Shown here: positions 37,801 to 46,559 of the stretch, piece after piece | How the letters are laid out: each line of letters opens with the position of its first letter | How positions within the stretch are numbered: position 1 is the stretch's first letter | Source of the DNA: Himantopus leucocephalus | Lineage: Eukaryota; Chordata; Aves; Charadriiformes; Recurvirostridae | Length of the DNA: 64,000 nucleotides | Direction of reading: 5' to 3' | Assembly: GCA_003993805.1 (NCBI GenBank) | Contig: RSEF01000005.1 | Location: forward strand, 39,794,793 to 39,858,792 | The notes under the pieces: model-generated | Databases searched by the model: none | What the model was told of the DNA's origin: nothing | Seen by the model: only the letters and a program-made list of their open reading frames with translations | Position numbers and translations under genes: made by a program

Positions 37801-40800
37801 TAATAAGAAAAAAAGAAAAATATCTTTATAAATTTTAAATTTAAAGAACGAAATAGATATATGCCATCATGTTTATTACCTGCAGATTGACAGGCGGATA
37901 TCAGCCTTCATCGAGAGGAAACAAGCTGAGATCAATGAAAATAATGTCAGGGAATTTTGCAATGTTATTGATTGTAATCAAGGTAACTGGCTAGCCAGAC
38001 TTTAATCTTCATAGTGATTTAAGTTTGGGGTTTTTTTTGGTTGTGTGTGGTTTGTCTTGGTTTTTTTTTTCCCCAAAAAGCACTATTCTATATTTAAAAC
38101 AGAACTTTATTTTAAGAGTAACTTTGTTTTAAAGTTAAGAACTTGCATGTGCGCTGCAGATGTTGTCAGATAGACAAAAAAAGAAAGTAGTCACTGGATG
38201 ACAATGTTTAATGCATCCCATACAGAAAGACTATAGCTATTACTGTGTTCATTTTAAGAACTGCTATCTTAAATCAGGTGATTTTGTAGCTGTTGTTCCC
38301 AATGTTTTAGCTAGATGTTCCTTCCAAAGTCAACAGAATTGCAATTCAGAAATGTTTTGTGAATTGCATATTCAAATTAAAGTTAATTTAATGCTAGTTA
38401 AATTACAAAGAAGTATTTTTTGCAATCAATTTGAATTACTAGCTACTTAAAATAACTTTTTCTTTCAACATTACTCATGCTGTTGGTGTTTTTAATGCAC
38501 CAACTGGCACAAAGTAACCAAACAATCTTAAATCCATCTGGTAAGCTGGATCCCATTAGCACGATCAGTAACTGTGTAACCAAATGCATCTTAAAAGTGA
38601 AGACACTTTTATATAAAGTAGTACAGGAGACATTTTCTAAGTACCTGTGAACCCAGATGTGCATTGTCTCTGTGATGTACTTACGCTTTTAGAGATCAAA
38701 GCTTATTGTTCCATAATCTTTATAGGAATAGAGTTTAACTCCTTGAATATTAGTTGGAATGAAAATGACATCTGAAGTCTAGTGGAATATGCTAGAGTAA
38801 AATACTGATTCCTAAAATTGTTACTTATGTACAGAAGAAATGGTGGTAAGACCTTCCTTTGTATGTTCAGGCATAATGAAATATGTGTAAAACTTTAGTG
38901 TATATGAACAGAGATTAAAATATAAACATTAGAATAAACTAAGATGGTCTGTACTGTAGGTTTTTATGGTTAACCAAATTAAAGAAGTTATAGGCATCAG
39001 AATAAATGCAGGAAGGTGAGAAAAGAATGCTGATGAGAAACTCGAGCAGTCTAAAAATAAGAGGAGAACAGTTTCAAAAAAGGACATAAAAACAGAATAA
39101 CAGTAGTAAGCAGGGAGACGACTTCTGTACAGGAATAAAGAAATAAGTTACAGAGAAATGCGGTGAAAAGTAAGAACCAAATAAAATGTAAATTGGAAGA
39201 AATTTGATCCTGATCCAATAAACTTTTATATACATGTGTGCATACATTTATATAAGTGACTTATCCAATTAAAACCAGTAGGTCCATGCAAGTGTGTGAA
39301 ACTTAATAAGCAAGTGTTTATAGAATGAAGGAAATATTTCTGATGTTTTTATTGTATGAAAAAAATTAATTAGATTTGTTAAAAGCCTCAAAGCTGATGA
39401 TGGTTAGAATATTTTAAATTATAAATACCTAATTAGGACCTCACTTTTAATATTATTATTATTATTTATTTAGAAAATAGCTGTGCCAGAACAGATGCAA
39501 TTTTCACACCCTATCCTGGATTCAAAAGCCATATAAAGGGTAAGCAACTATTTTAACACCCACGTATTAAGAGTGTCCAGATAGAACAGCACTGATGAAT
39601 TTTTGACTTAAAAACTTATGGAATGCTCAAAAAATGCAAACTTAACACATTGATTTTTTTTTACTCTAGTGCATACTTTTACATCTTCACTTACTTCTCC
39701 AAGGGTTTCAATCCCATCACTGCTTCATTAAGCTGATGGTTATGCACTAAAGACCAAAAAAAAAAGTGGCCTGTTTTCATTGTCTAAAAGGAAAGATGCA
39801 AACGATAAAGCAGGACAGAGAAGCTGAACAATTCTTAGCTTTTCTTCTAAGGTGAAACCAGCAGTCCAGATAAGGAATTGAGATTAAATAAAATTACCTT
39901 CTATTTTTTGTTAGTCGGTGTAAATATATTGAATTAGAGGATAGTTTTGGGACACACTGGATGTTCTGAGACATAGGTTTATGGGAAGTGACAGGCTGGA
40001 GAACAAGCTTACCACTGCATTACGTTTTGGAAAGCAGTAAACAGTGTAGAAATGATTGTCCAAGAGAAGTCATGTATAAAAAATTGTGTGGCCATCTGCT
40101 GCTCTCTAGGTGTACGTAAGTTATTCTGTGTTCAAAAACAAACAAAATCTTCAACGTTAGAAAGAAAGCAACCGTCTCTTCCATTTTTGAGAGTCATAGT
40201 ATTCAGTTACCCACCTGATATTGGTTCTAGAAACCAATTCATTATACTGAATTCCAGAATTCAGAATAGTATGAAGTGACAGGTATAAGCATTAAAAGGT
40301 CTGAAGAGCTAAGAAGGAGATGGGGAAGTGAGTTCGAGTTTAGAAACTTTCACTAAGAACCCCTTTCAGTGGTCGCTTTTTTAAACTGAGTGCTAGTTTG
40401 TAACTTGGATGGTAGAGTATTACAGGAAAAAAGGAAAGTTTGCACTTCAAGTAACTATAGCTCAAACAGTTCATAACTGAAATGTGAATAACGCTTAGAA
40501 AGGAATTGGAAGTAAAACCAGCATAAACTGAAGCAAGAATGTATCGTGTGGCCTTCATGAAGTTCTGAGTAAAAACGTGTGTGCTTCAGTGTCTGGAATT
40601 GCCAACATAGTCTGTAAGTCTGCAGTACCCTGCAGTAGTCCTGTTAGGAAGAACCTGAGACATGACCGTGATGTAAAGAGAAGTGACCAAAGTCTTCTGA
40701 TTGAAGACATGGTTCAGCAGGGGGGAAAGACAGACGCAGAAGCAGCTGAAGAGTCATTAAAGCTGTTACCTGAATAACAAAAATAAGAAGAGAACTTCCT

Positions 40801-43800
40801 TGCTGACATTCAGAGCGGTTCTTCTAGTTGAATACCTCCCCTCATCTTCTTGTATTTATGATGCTTCCTGTAGTATTAGGTCTGGCCTCTTCTTTGCATT
40901 CGCAGCAGCTCACATGTGCAACTGCTGACATAGATATTGGGTTTTCTGCCATTTATCAGCAGCTGATGACAAATTCTTGATACTGCCATTCTACATGAAT
41001 GTATGAGTAATAGTTTTACTTTGCATATGTAAAGTCCTAGGTTTTTGTTTAGTTTGGTTACTCATGCAAAAATACTTTTACTTGAACCTTTGATCTTAAT
41101 GTGTGTGGGATCCTTCACGTGAGAGACTGGTGTGAATTGATTTAACACAGGTTTTCATATTTTAATATTTTTATTGGTTTAGTTACAAGTACTTTGTGTT
41201 TCATGTGCATTTGTGTTAAATTTGTGTTCTCTTTACCTAGTTTCTAGGGTTGTAAATACATACGGACCTCAGACTAGATCTGAAGGAGCACATGGGTCCA
41301 GTCACAAAGCCAATGTACCTATTCATGATTGTGGAAACCAAGCTGTTGAGGAGAGGTTGCAAAACATTGAAGCACACTTGCGGTTACAAACAGGTCTGTA
41401 TCATGTTTTAATTTTGACATCGGTGTGCCAGTTTGTACTACAGTTATCATTACTGTAGAAAGACTGGGAAAGTCTGTAAGAACTGAATGTAAAAACAGTG
41501 GATAGATCCAGTGAAGGGTGGACTACAATCCACGTACTACAATCTAATGTTTAGGTTCTTATGCCCAAAACAGAACCCAGATTTGTGCCCAAATTAGGAT
41601 GCTGAGTTAGTAGATCTACACTTGATGTGGTGGCAAACAAGAGAGAGACACTTCAGAATGGGATTTAAAACAATCTGGAATATTTGGAGGTAAGGGTTCT
41701 CTGTAGCCAGTGGAATCTTTCTGCCTTGACCCACTGAACAGGAAAAGCTGAGGGTAGGACTCAGTCCTGCTTCATGGATGCCTCGTGGGCTGGGGATAGG
41801 ATGAACCCAAAAGACAACCTGAAACCTTTTCCTGAAGGTGGATGATTCTTGAAATACGGTTAGGTGAGGAGCTTATTTCCCAGAATGTGGGAAGCTTATT
41901 GTCAATATTTTGCTTTACCCATGCGAACATGAGTCCACACCTTTCACTAAAATAAATGCCATAGCCACCAGGCTACTGACTTTTTTAAGTAGTTGCTTTC
42001 CTCACCCCAGCTTTCTAGAATATAAATCAGTGAGGCACTTACCAAGGGGCAATCTGTATTTTTCCTGAAAAATGTTTTCAAAACAGAACAGAAGCCCAGG
42101 TTTTCACCTAATAAAGTGAACGTTCTACACATCACACTGCAGACACACACTCACTTTTTTTTGTCTTCTGAATACTGAATAGATGCCAATCCATTCTCTT
42201 AAGAACATGGTGAACCTTGACTAGGTTATTTGATTCCTGTGAATGCATACTGGATCAAAGTCTTCTGGCATCAAGGAGAGTAGAATATTCCTACTGTTTG
42301 GGCAGTGGTCGGAGCTTAATGCTTAGCTGTATAACTGTCTCAAAAATAAGGTGGGGTTTGTGTGTGGAAATAGAACTTGCAAGTGGCTGGCCAGCATTAA
42401 GGTTACAATGTGTAGTAGCTTTGAAGTGTATACATATCAGGGATAATGATTGGGGGTAGCTAAGGAGGAGCCCTTGCTTCCAGTTTGTGCATATAATAGG
42501 TGACATAATTTTGTTTGAAAGGGAACAGGTCAGCTAAAGTACAGTATAGGGGAAGAGGATGAAAGTGTGCAATTCCAGATCAACTCCTGTCCAAATCAGC
42601 ATTCCTGGGGAAGGTCTCAAGATCATTTGTTACTTGCCCCAGCAGCTGTGCAAAAAATATTCATCTGAGCTGGTAACCTGCCTCAGCTAGCTGCTCACCA
42701 GTTTTTGTTTCTGATGACTGAAAGAGTTGTTCTTGACTCACCTGCTGTTTTTCAGAACAGCTTCTTCTAGTGCTAGTACTGCACTTTTCCCTTTACATTA
42801 AGAGACGGCAATATTAAGAGTGAGAGGTTAGCCGATTTAATTAGTAGCTGCTGAGTGATGAGTAGAGAGCAGAACCGAAGGAGGGAAGCTACCTGTAAAA
42901 TTGTCTGTCTGAAGTGAGGAAATAGATGAATGGCAAAAAAAACCCCATTAGTGGTTATTTCGGTAGTTTGTGGAATAGAATTGTCTTACCTAACAGACCT
43001 AGAAATAAATGGAAATGGATGGCTTATCTTTTGATCAGTTCTGTTCTTACATGGGGAAACAAGCCCAAGCTGCTGTAGTATAGCTGCAAACAGCAAATGG
43101 GTTGAGCTGGGTTTTTTTTGTTGCTATTGTTTTTGTGGTGTATGTGGGTTTTGTTGAATTTCTCTTTTTTTTTTTTTTTTNNNNNNTTTTTTTTTTTTTT
43201 TCAGGGGGTTGGGGTTTTTTTATTTGCTTGTTTTTTTTCTCCAAATGTCTGTTACTCCATTCCACACACACATTCCCCACCCCTGCTTCTCCCATCCATG
43301 GCCAGGCAAACACTGTTCTTTGTCAAGCACAACTCGTACCTGTCCTCTAACCTCCAATGCTCAGTGGAGATAAGTTTCCTTCAGAACAATCTTAGGTATC
43401 AATACTGAATTTGTATGTGGTCTGCCAGCCCATCCGCTCCCTCCTGATGCTGCTGTCAGTTTTGAAGCGGTAACGTTTGGTGTGTGATCAATGTATTGTA
43501 AGAGTGATCATTAGTTGTTCCAGGGACCTTGTCAGATGTATTTCAACCACCTGCATAAAGTTGTCTGTTGCCTTCACTGACTGCCCTGGCTTATCAATCA
43601 GGCTTTATCCTGAATCATATTAATTACCCTTCCTTTTTATTATCCCATCCACTTGTTTTGTTTCAGCTACTGGTTGATAGGCTGGACTAGAATAATTCAC
43701 CTGTAAAGCTTGCAGTAAAGTTTAAAAAGTTATTCAAGTGCTTTTCCTGATTTCTTTGTGTTTGTACTCGTGTATTCAGGTGGTCCTGTACCAAGAGACA

Positions 43801-45697
43801 TTTATCAGAGAATTAAGAAGCTTGAAGATAAAATCCTTGAGCTGGAAGGACTGTCTCCTGAATATTTTCAATCTGTAGTAAGAAATTCTCTCAACTTCTT
43901 TTAGCATACCTAGTTGCATTCAGGATTTTTTTTGCTTAAATCTTTAACGTACAGACAAAAACCTAAGGAGTCAGAGGGCAGACACTTTATTGGTAGACAA
44001 GAGTAGTTTTGTGCAGTAATGAGCATTTTTTTGTCCGAAGTTTTGCATACATATTGGTGTGGATACAGGAAAATTTTAGGGAGAAAAATATTGACAGTTT
44101 CAAAAGCTGGATATTGATCTTGGTTTTGTCTGAAGGAAGTTTCAGTTAGGTTGATAGTTGTTGGCTGCCAAGCGTGGAGAAGCTTCAACAGCTTCTGACT
44201 GCTCTCCAGTAGTATTTCTCATGATCCAAAGTACACTTAATTATAAAAAAGATTTCTTTAATTCATGGAATGGTAGTCAGTGTTCTTGCTGTACTTTAAA
44301 GACTCTTGTCAATGTTGTTACAAAATTACTTGTGGTCCTTTGTCAGTGCAACATGAAGTCTGTTTTGATTGTCTTTTCTTTAGAGCTGTTCTGGCAAGAG
44401 GAGAAAGGTTCAACCTCCCCATGTAAGTGCTGTTAACTTTTATTTACCTTAGGTTTAGGATGTTCTGAGTGAAAAGTAATCAGAAGTTCTACCAAGCAAA
44501 TACCTAACTTCTCAGAAATAGCTGCATCAGTATTGCATACCTTACTGGCAAAGAAAGCGAGGGAGGGAGAAAGTTAGTTAATGGGTGTCACAGTGAAATG
44601 TGTCTAAGAGTCTGTACTAGGGTACGTTAGTGTTTTCACCAGTTAGAAGGATGATAGAATAAAATAAACTTTTAATTATGTTTATCAAGCTGGGGATAAC
44701 AAGCAATTTGTGAATTCTTATCAGCCTTCTAGTAATGTCTTCTGGTCTTGTTTTGTGGCTTGGTGTTTTTTGTTAGTTTTAATTTTTTTTTTTAAATTCG
44801 TTTTATCAGTTTGTGAAGAGACAATAAAAATAGAAATGGCTCGCTCGGCAAAAGCATTGCAGAAAGACCTGACATGATAGTAGATACTGACCTAAGTCAG
44901 TAAGACTTGCCATTTTCACAACACCATCGTGGGATGCTGGGAATGCATTAACCATGTACCTTAGGCCACAAGAGAGAATTTGTCCTCAGTGGAAGTGAGA
45001 CTGTAGCTGGAACTCTGACCGCTATTAGCCTTCACACCTGGAGACAGATGGACTGAGGAGAATGCTTAGAATGGGATGTGGGCCATCTGAGACTTGAGGA
45101 AGTAGGCTTGTTTGCACAAGAAAAAAATCCTCCATAGAGTGAAATATTTTTATAAAAAGGATGATAATCAGTTCTTTGTGTAAGAAGAGATCAAAAAAAT
45201 TGTCAGGTTAAGTGGGCACAGAGGAGATTGATGTTGGGCAACGGGAAGAAAACCCCTCAGTTGTAAAGCCAGGTTCTACAAGATCTAGGTAGTCTCATCC
45301 AGTGTTTTAACATCAAAGGATTTTTGGTTTTTTTATAAACAGGTTAAATAAGCATCTAATGGAAATAGCATGGATATATTGATCCAAGATTAGGACCGTC
45401 AGTTTCTTCTAAGTTTACATTCTTTTTCTTTCATGTTTAAATAGCCTTAGACTAGATTCAGATAATTCTGTAAAAGTATTTCTGTCATTTAGTGCAATAT
45501 GCAGTGACTTCAAGTATCAAGTGCTAGGCCACTTCCCTAGCAATTACAAGATGTAAATGATTGTGGTTTTTCTTTTGTTCTTTTAGCAGAACTATTCCTT
45601 GGCTGAACTTGATGAAAAGATCAATGCTATAAAACAGGCATTACTGAGGAAAACAAAAGAAAGCAAGTCCAAGGAGGCTGAGCGGCTTCTTCGATAA
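31373..45697 (+). CDS. MBIP: MAP3K12-binding inhibitory protein 1, nine coding exons
   Basis: Joined exons: 31373-31498, 35774-35893, 37559-37780, 37886-37982, 39474-39539, 41241-41393, 43780-43877, 44384-44422, 45587-45697. They give 343 residues, against 344 in human as I recall. All introns are GT-AG and phases agree at every junction. MBIP binds and restrains the kinase MAP3K12 (DLK/ZPK) upstream of JNK, and is a nuclear subunit of the ATAC histone acetyltransferase complex. Visible features: Ala-rich start (2-6); the DDIVKVVIDW block (47-56); a helix EERLQNIEAHLRLQ (247-260); zipper 1 with I269, I273, L276, I280, L283; the basic cluster GKRRKV (298-303); zipper 2 with L312, L315, I319, I322, L326. 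Residues about 140-290 follow the human protein closely from memory, the N terminus and 95-140 much less. The start is chosen because it is the first ATG in the island, has G at -3 and +4, and gives the expected length. Confidence 0.97.
31499..35773 (+). other. MBIP: MBIP intron 1
   Basis: 4275 bases. The first 330 belong to the CpG island; the rest is AT-rich with no recognised repeat or exon. It ends with a pyrimidine-rich tract and GAAG acceptor. Confidence 0.85.
35774..35893 (+). CDS. MBIP: MBIP coding exon 2 (residues 43-82)
   Basis: 120 bases, phase 0 at both ends. Encodes LNLGDDIVKVVIDWSKLQ and a helix ending FSALQQHILCLQ, the conserved N-terminal block of the family. Donor CAG|GTAAAT. 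Confidence 0.95.
35894..37558 (+). other. MBIP: MBIP intron 2
   Basis: 1665 bases, no recognised repeat. The polypyrimidine tract before exon 3 is a T run of over 20 with an unresolved N at 37546. Confidence 0.85.
37559..37780 (+). CDS. MBIP: MBIP coding exon 3 (residues 83-156)
   Basis: 222 bases, phase 0 at both ends. Starts PLLEKLQSLIKEEN; the middle is acidic, Ser/Thr/Gly-rich and probably disordered; it ends in the conserved FDPEVVQIKAGKAE. I-K-E-E (K93) fits the SUMO acceptor pattern (hydrophobic-K-x-E). Acceptor TTCAG, donor GAA|GTAAGT. Confidence 0.95.
37886..37982 (+). CDS. MBIP: MBIP coding exon 4 (residues 157-188 plus first base of 189)
   Basis: 97 bases, starts in phase 0 and ends in phase 1. 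Encodes IDRRISAFIERKQAEINENN and then VREFCNVIDCNQ, one of the most conserved parts of the protein. It follows intron 3 of only 105 bases (37781-37885). Donor AAG|GTAACT. Confidence 0.96.
37983..39473 (+). other. MBIP: MBIP intron 4
   Basis: 1491 bases of AT-rich DNA. It includes G/T-rich stretches at 38028-38081 of a kind frequent in bird introns. No recognised element. Confidence 0.85.
39474..39539 (+). CDS. MBIP: MBIP coding exon 5 (residues 189-210)
   Basis: 66 bases, phase 1 at both ends. Encodes ENSCARTDAIFTPYPGFKSH and then IK. The acceptor is preceded by an unusual (TTA)n tract rather than a C/T-rich one; the donor is AGG|GTAAGC. Confidence 0.95.
39540..41240 (+). other. MBIP: MBIP intron 5
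   Basis: 1701 bases. It contains chance open frames at 40052-40279 and 40577-40777 without splice context. No recognised repeat. Confidence 0.85.
41241..41393 (+). CDS. MBIP: MBIP coding exon 6 (residues 211-261)
   Basis: 153 bases, phase 1 at both ends. Encodes VSRVVNTYGPQTR, a variable Gly/Ser/His linker, and the conserved helix CGNQAVEERLQNIEAHLRLQ. The donor ACAG|GTCTGT is the weakest of the gene (C at +3). Confidence 0.95.
41394..43779 (+). other. MBIP: MBIP intron 6
   Basis: 2386 bases. It carries an unresolved poly-T tract with a six-N gap (43165-43201). No exon or recognised repeat. Confidence 0.85.
43780..43877 (+). CDS. MBIP: MBIP coding exon 7 (residues 262-294), zipper 1
   Basis: 98 bases, starts in phase 1 and ends in phase 0. 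Encodes GGPVPRDIYQRIKKLEDKIL and then the ELEGLSPEYFQSV end. I269, I273, L276, I280 and L283 are spaced 4-3-4-3, a coiled-coil heptad. Donor GTA|GTAAGA. Confidence 0.95.
43878..44383 (+). other. MBIP: MBIP intron 7
   Basis: 506 bases, AT-rich, ending in a strong TGTCTTTTCTTTAG acceptor. Nothing else seen. Confidence 0.85.
44384..44422 (+). CDS. MBIP: MBIP coding exon 8 (residues 295-307), basic cluster
   Basis: Only 39 bases, phase 0 at both ends. Encodes SCSGKRRKVQPPH, the basic stretch between the two zippers and the probable nuclear localisation signal. Acceptor TTTAG, donor CAT|GTAAGT. Confidence 0.94.
44423..45586 (+). other. MBIP: MBIP intron 8
   Basis: 1164 bases of AT-rich DNA. It ends in a C/T-rich tract and a tandem TTTTAGCAG acceptor. 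Confidence 0.85.
45587..45697 (+). CDS. MBIP: MBIP coding exon 9 (residues 308-343 and stop), zipper 2
   Basis: Encodes QNYSLAELDEKINAIKQALL and then a Lys/Glu/Ser-rich tail ending AERLLR, stop TAA at 45695-45697. L312, L315, I319, I322 and L326 give the second heptad series. The tandem acceptor makes the first glutamine optional. The last dozen residues differ from the human tail as I recall it. Confidence 0.95.
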   Translation, partial: QNYSLAELDEKINAIKQALLRKTKESKSKEAERLLR

Positions 45698-46088
45698 AAA
45701 AAAAAAAAAAGGTCTTTTCAGAATCCTCATCATGAGATACACATACCTAAACTATAGACCTGAGTAGCGTTCATCGGGGATGACTGTAGCAATGAAAGCA
45801 AAGCATGCATATAAGCTCCTTTTGGATGATCTCGAAGGTTTCATTCAGAAGAACTCATTTAAAAACAGTCTTATTAATGAAATAGTTACTTTAAAATGAA
45901 GAATGTTTTAGGAATAGCATTCTAATAATCCATTCCCTTCTGTTATAAAGGAGGATTGCAGCATTGTTTGTATGTGAAAAGTCTTAACCCACACACAAAA
46001 GCTACATTTCATGTGTAATTCTTGATTGGGTATTCAAAAAGGCTATCCTTTGAGTACTTTTCATGTAAGTAGTTTGCATAACTTGTGA

Positions 46089-46094
46089 AATAAA
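46089..46094 (+). terminator. Proximal polyadenylation signal
   Basis: AATAAA 392 bases after the MBIP stop codon. A plausible first cleavage signal, although no strong GT-rich element follows within 40 bases. Confidence 0.5.
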
Positions 46095-46525
46095 ATTAAA
46101 TACTTCCTCATAAGTAAACTGTCTTAGGAAAAAAAAATTACAAAAAAACTTGCAGTATGCATGCTTATGTACATTTTTTTCCATATTTGTCACGGTTTTC
46201 ACAGCTGTTAAAAACGCAGCAAATTGCATTTCTGTTTGAAGGATGGCTATGGAAAAACTATATGTGTAAATAGAGGCACCTGTTCTTCACTTCCTCAGTG
46301 TCCTGTAGGAATTAAAACTTCATACCCTGCTAACAAACTTAATATATTCTAAAGACTACTCCACGGGATGTTTTGAGGAGCATGCCAGCAGGCACCAGCA
46401 TCCCTTCCTTTCATATGCATGCTTACATGACTTCTGAAGCATGGATGCTGGGTACATAGTTTAAATTAAAGTCAGACCTTTGGCCACACACTAAAGTGTG
46501 ATTTTGTTTGTTTTGGGTTTTTTTA

Positions 46526-46531
46526 AATAAA
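46526..46531 (+). terminator. Distal polyadenylation signal
   Basis: AATAAA about 830 bases after the stop, followed by TTTGCTGTCTCTGTCTTTATT around 46562-46582, a fitting downstream element. The likelier major 3' end. Confidence 0.6.
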
Positions 46532-46559
46532 CCATTTTCTATTTATACGAGTTCTTTAG

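Larger units (their letters stand above)
45698..46555 (+). other. MBIP: MBIP 3' UTR (end inferred)
   Basis: AT-rich non-coding DNA after the stop, with two canonical AATAAA signals (46089-46094 and 46526-46531). The second is followed at 46560-46585 by a T/GT-rich stretch of the kind found downstream of cleavage sites. Using the first gives a 3' UTR of about 410 bases, the second about 850. Confidence 0.65.
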
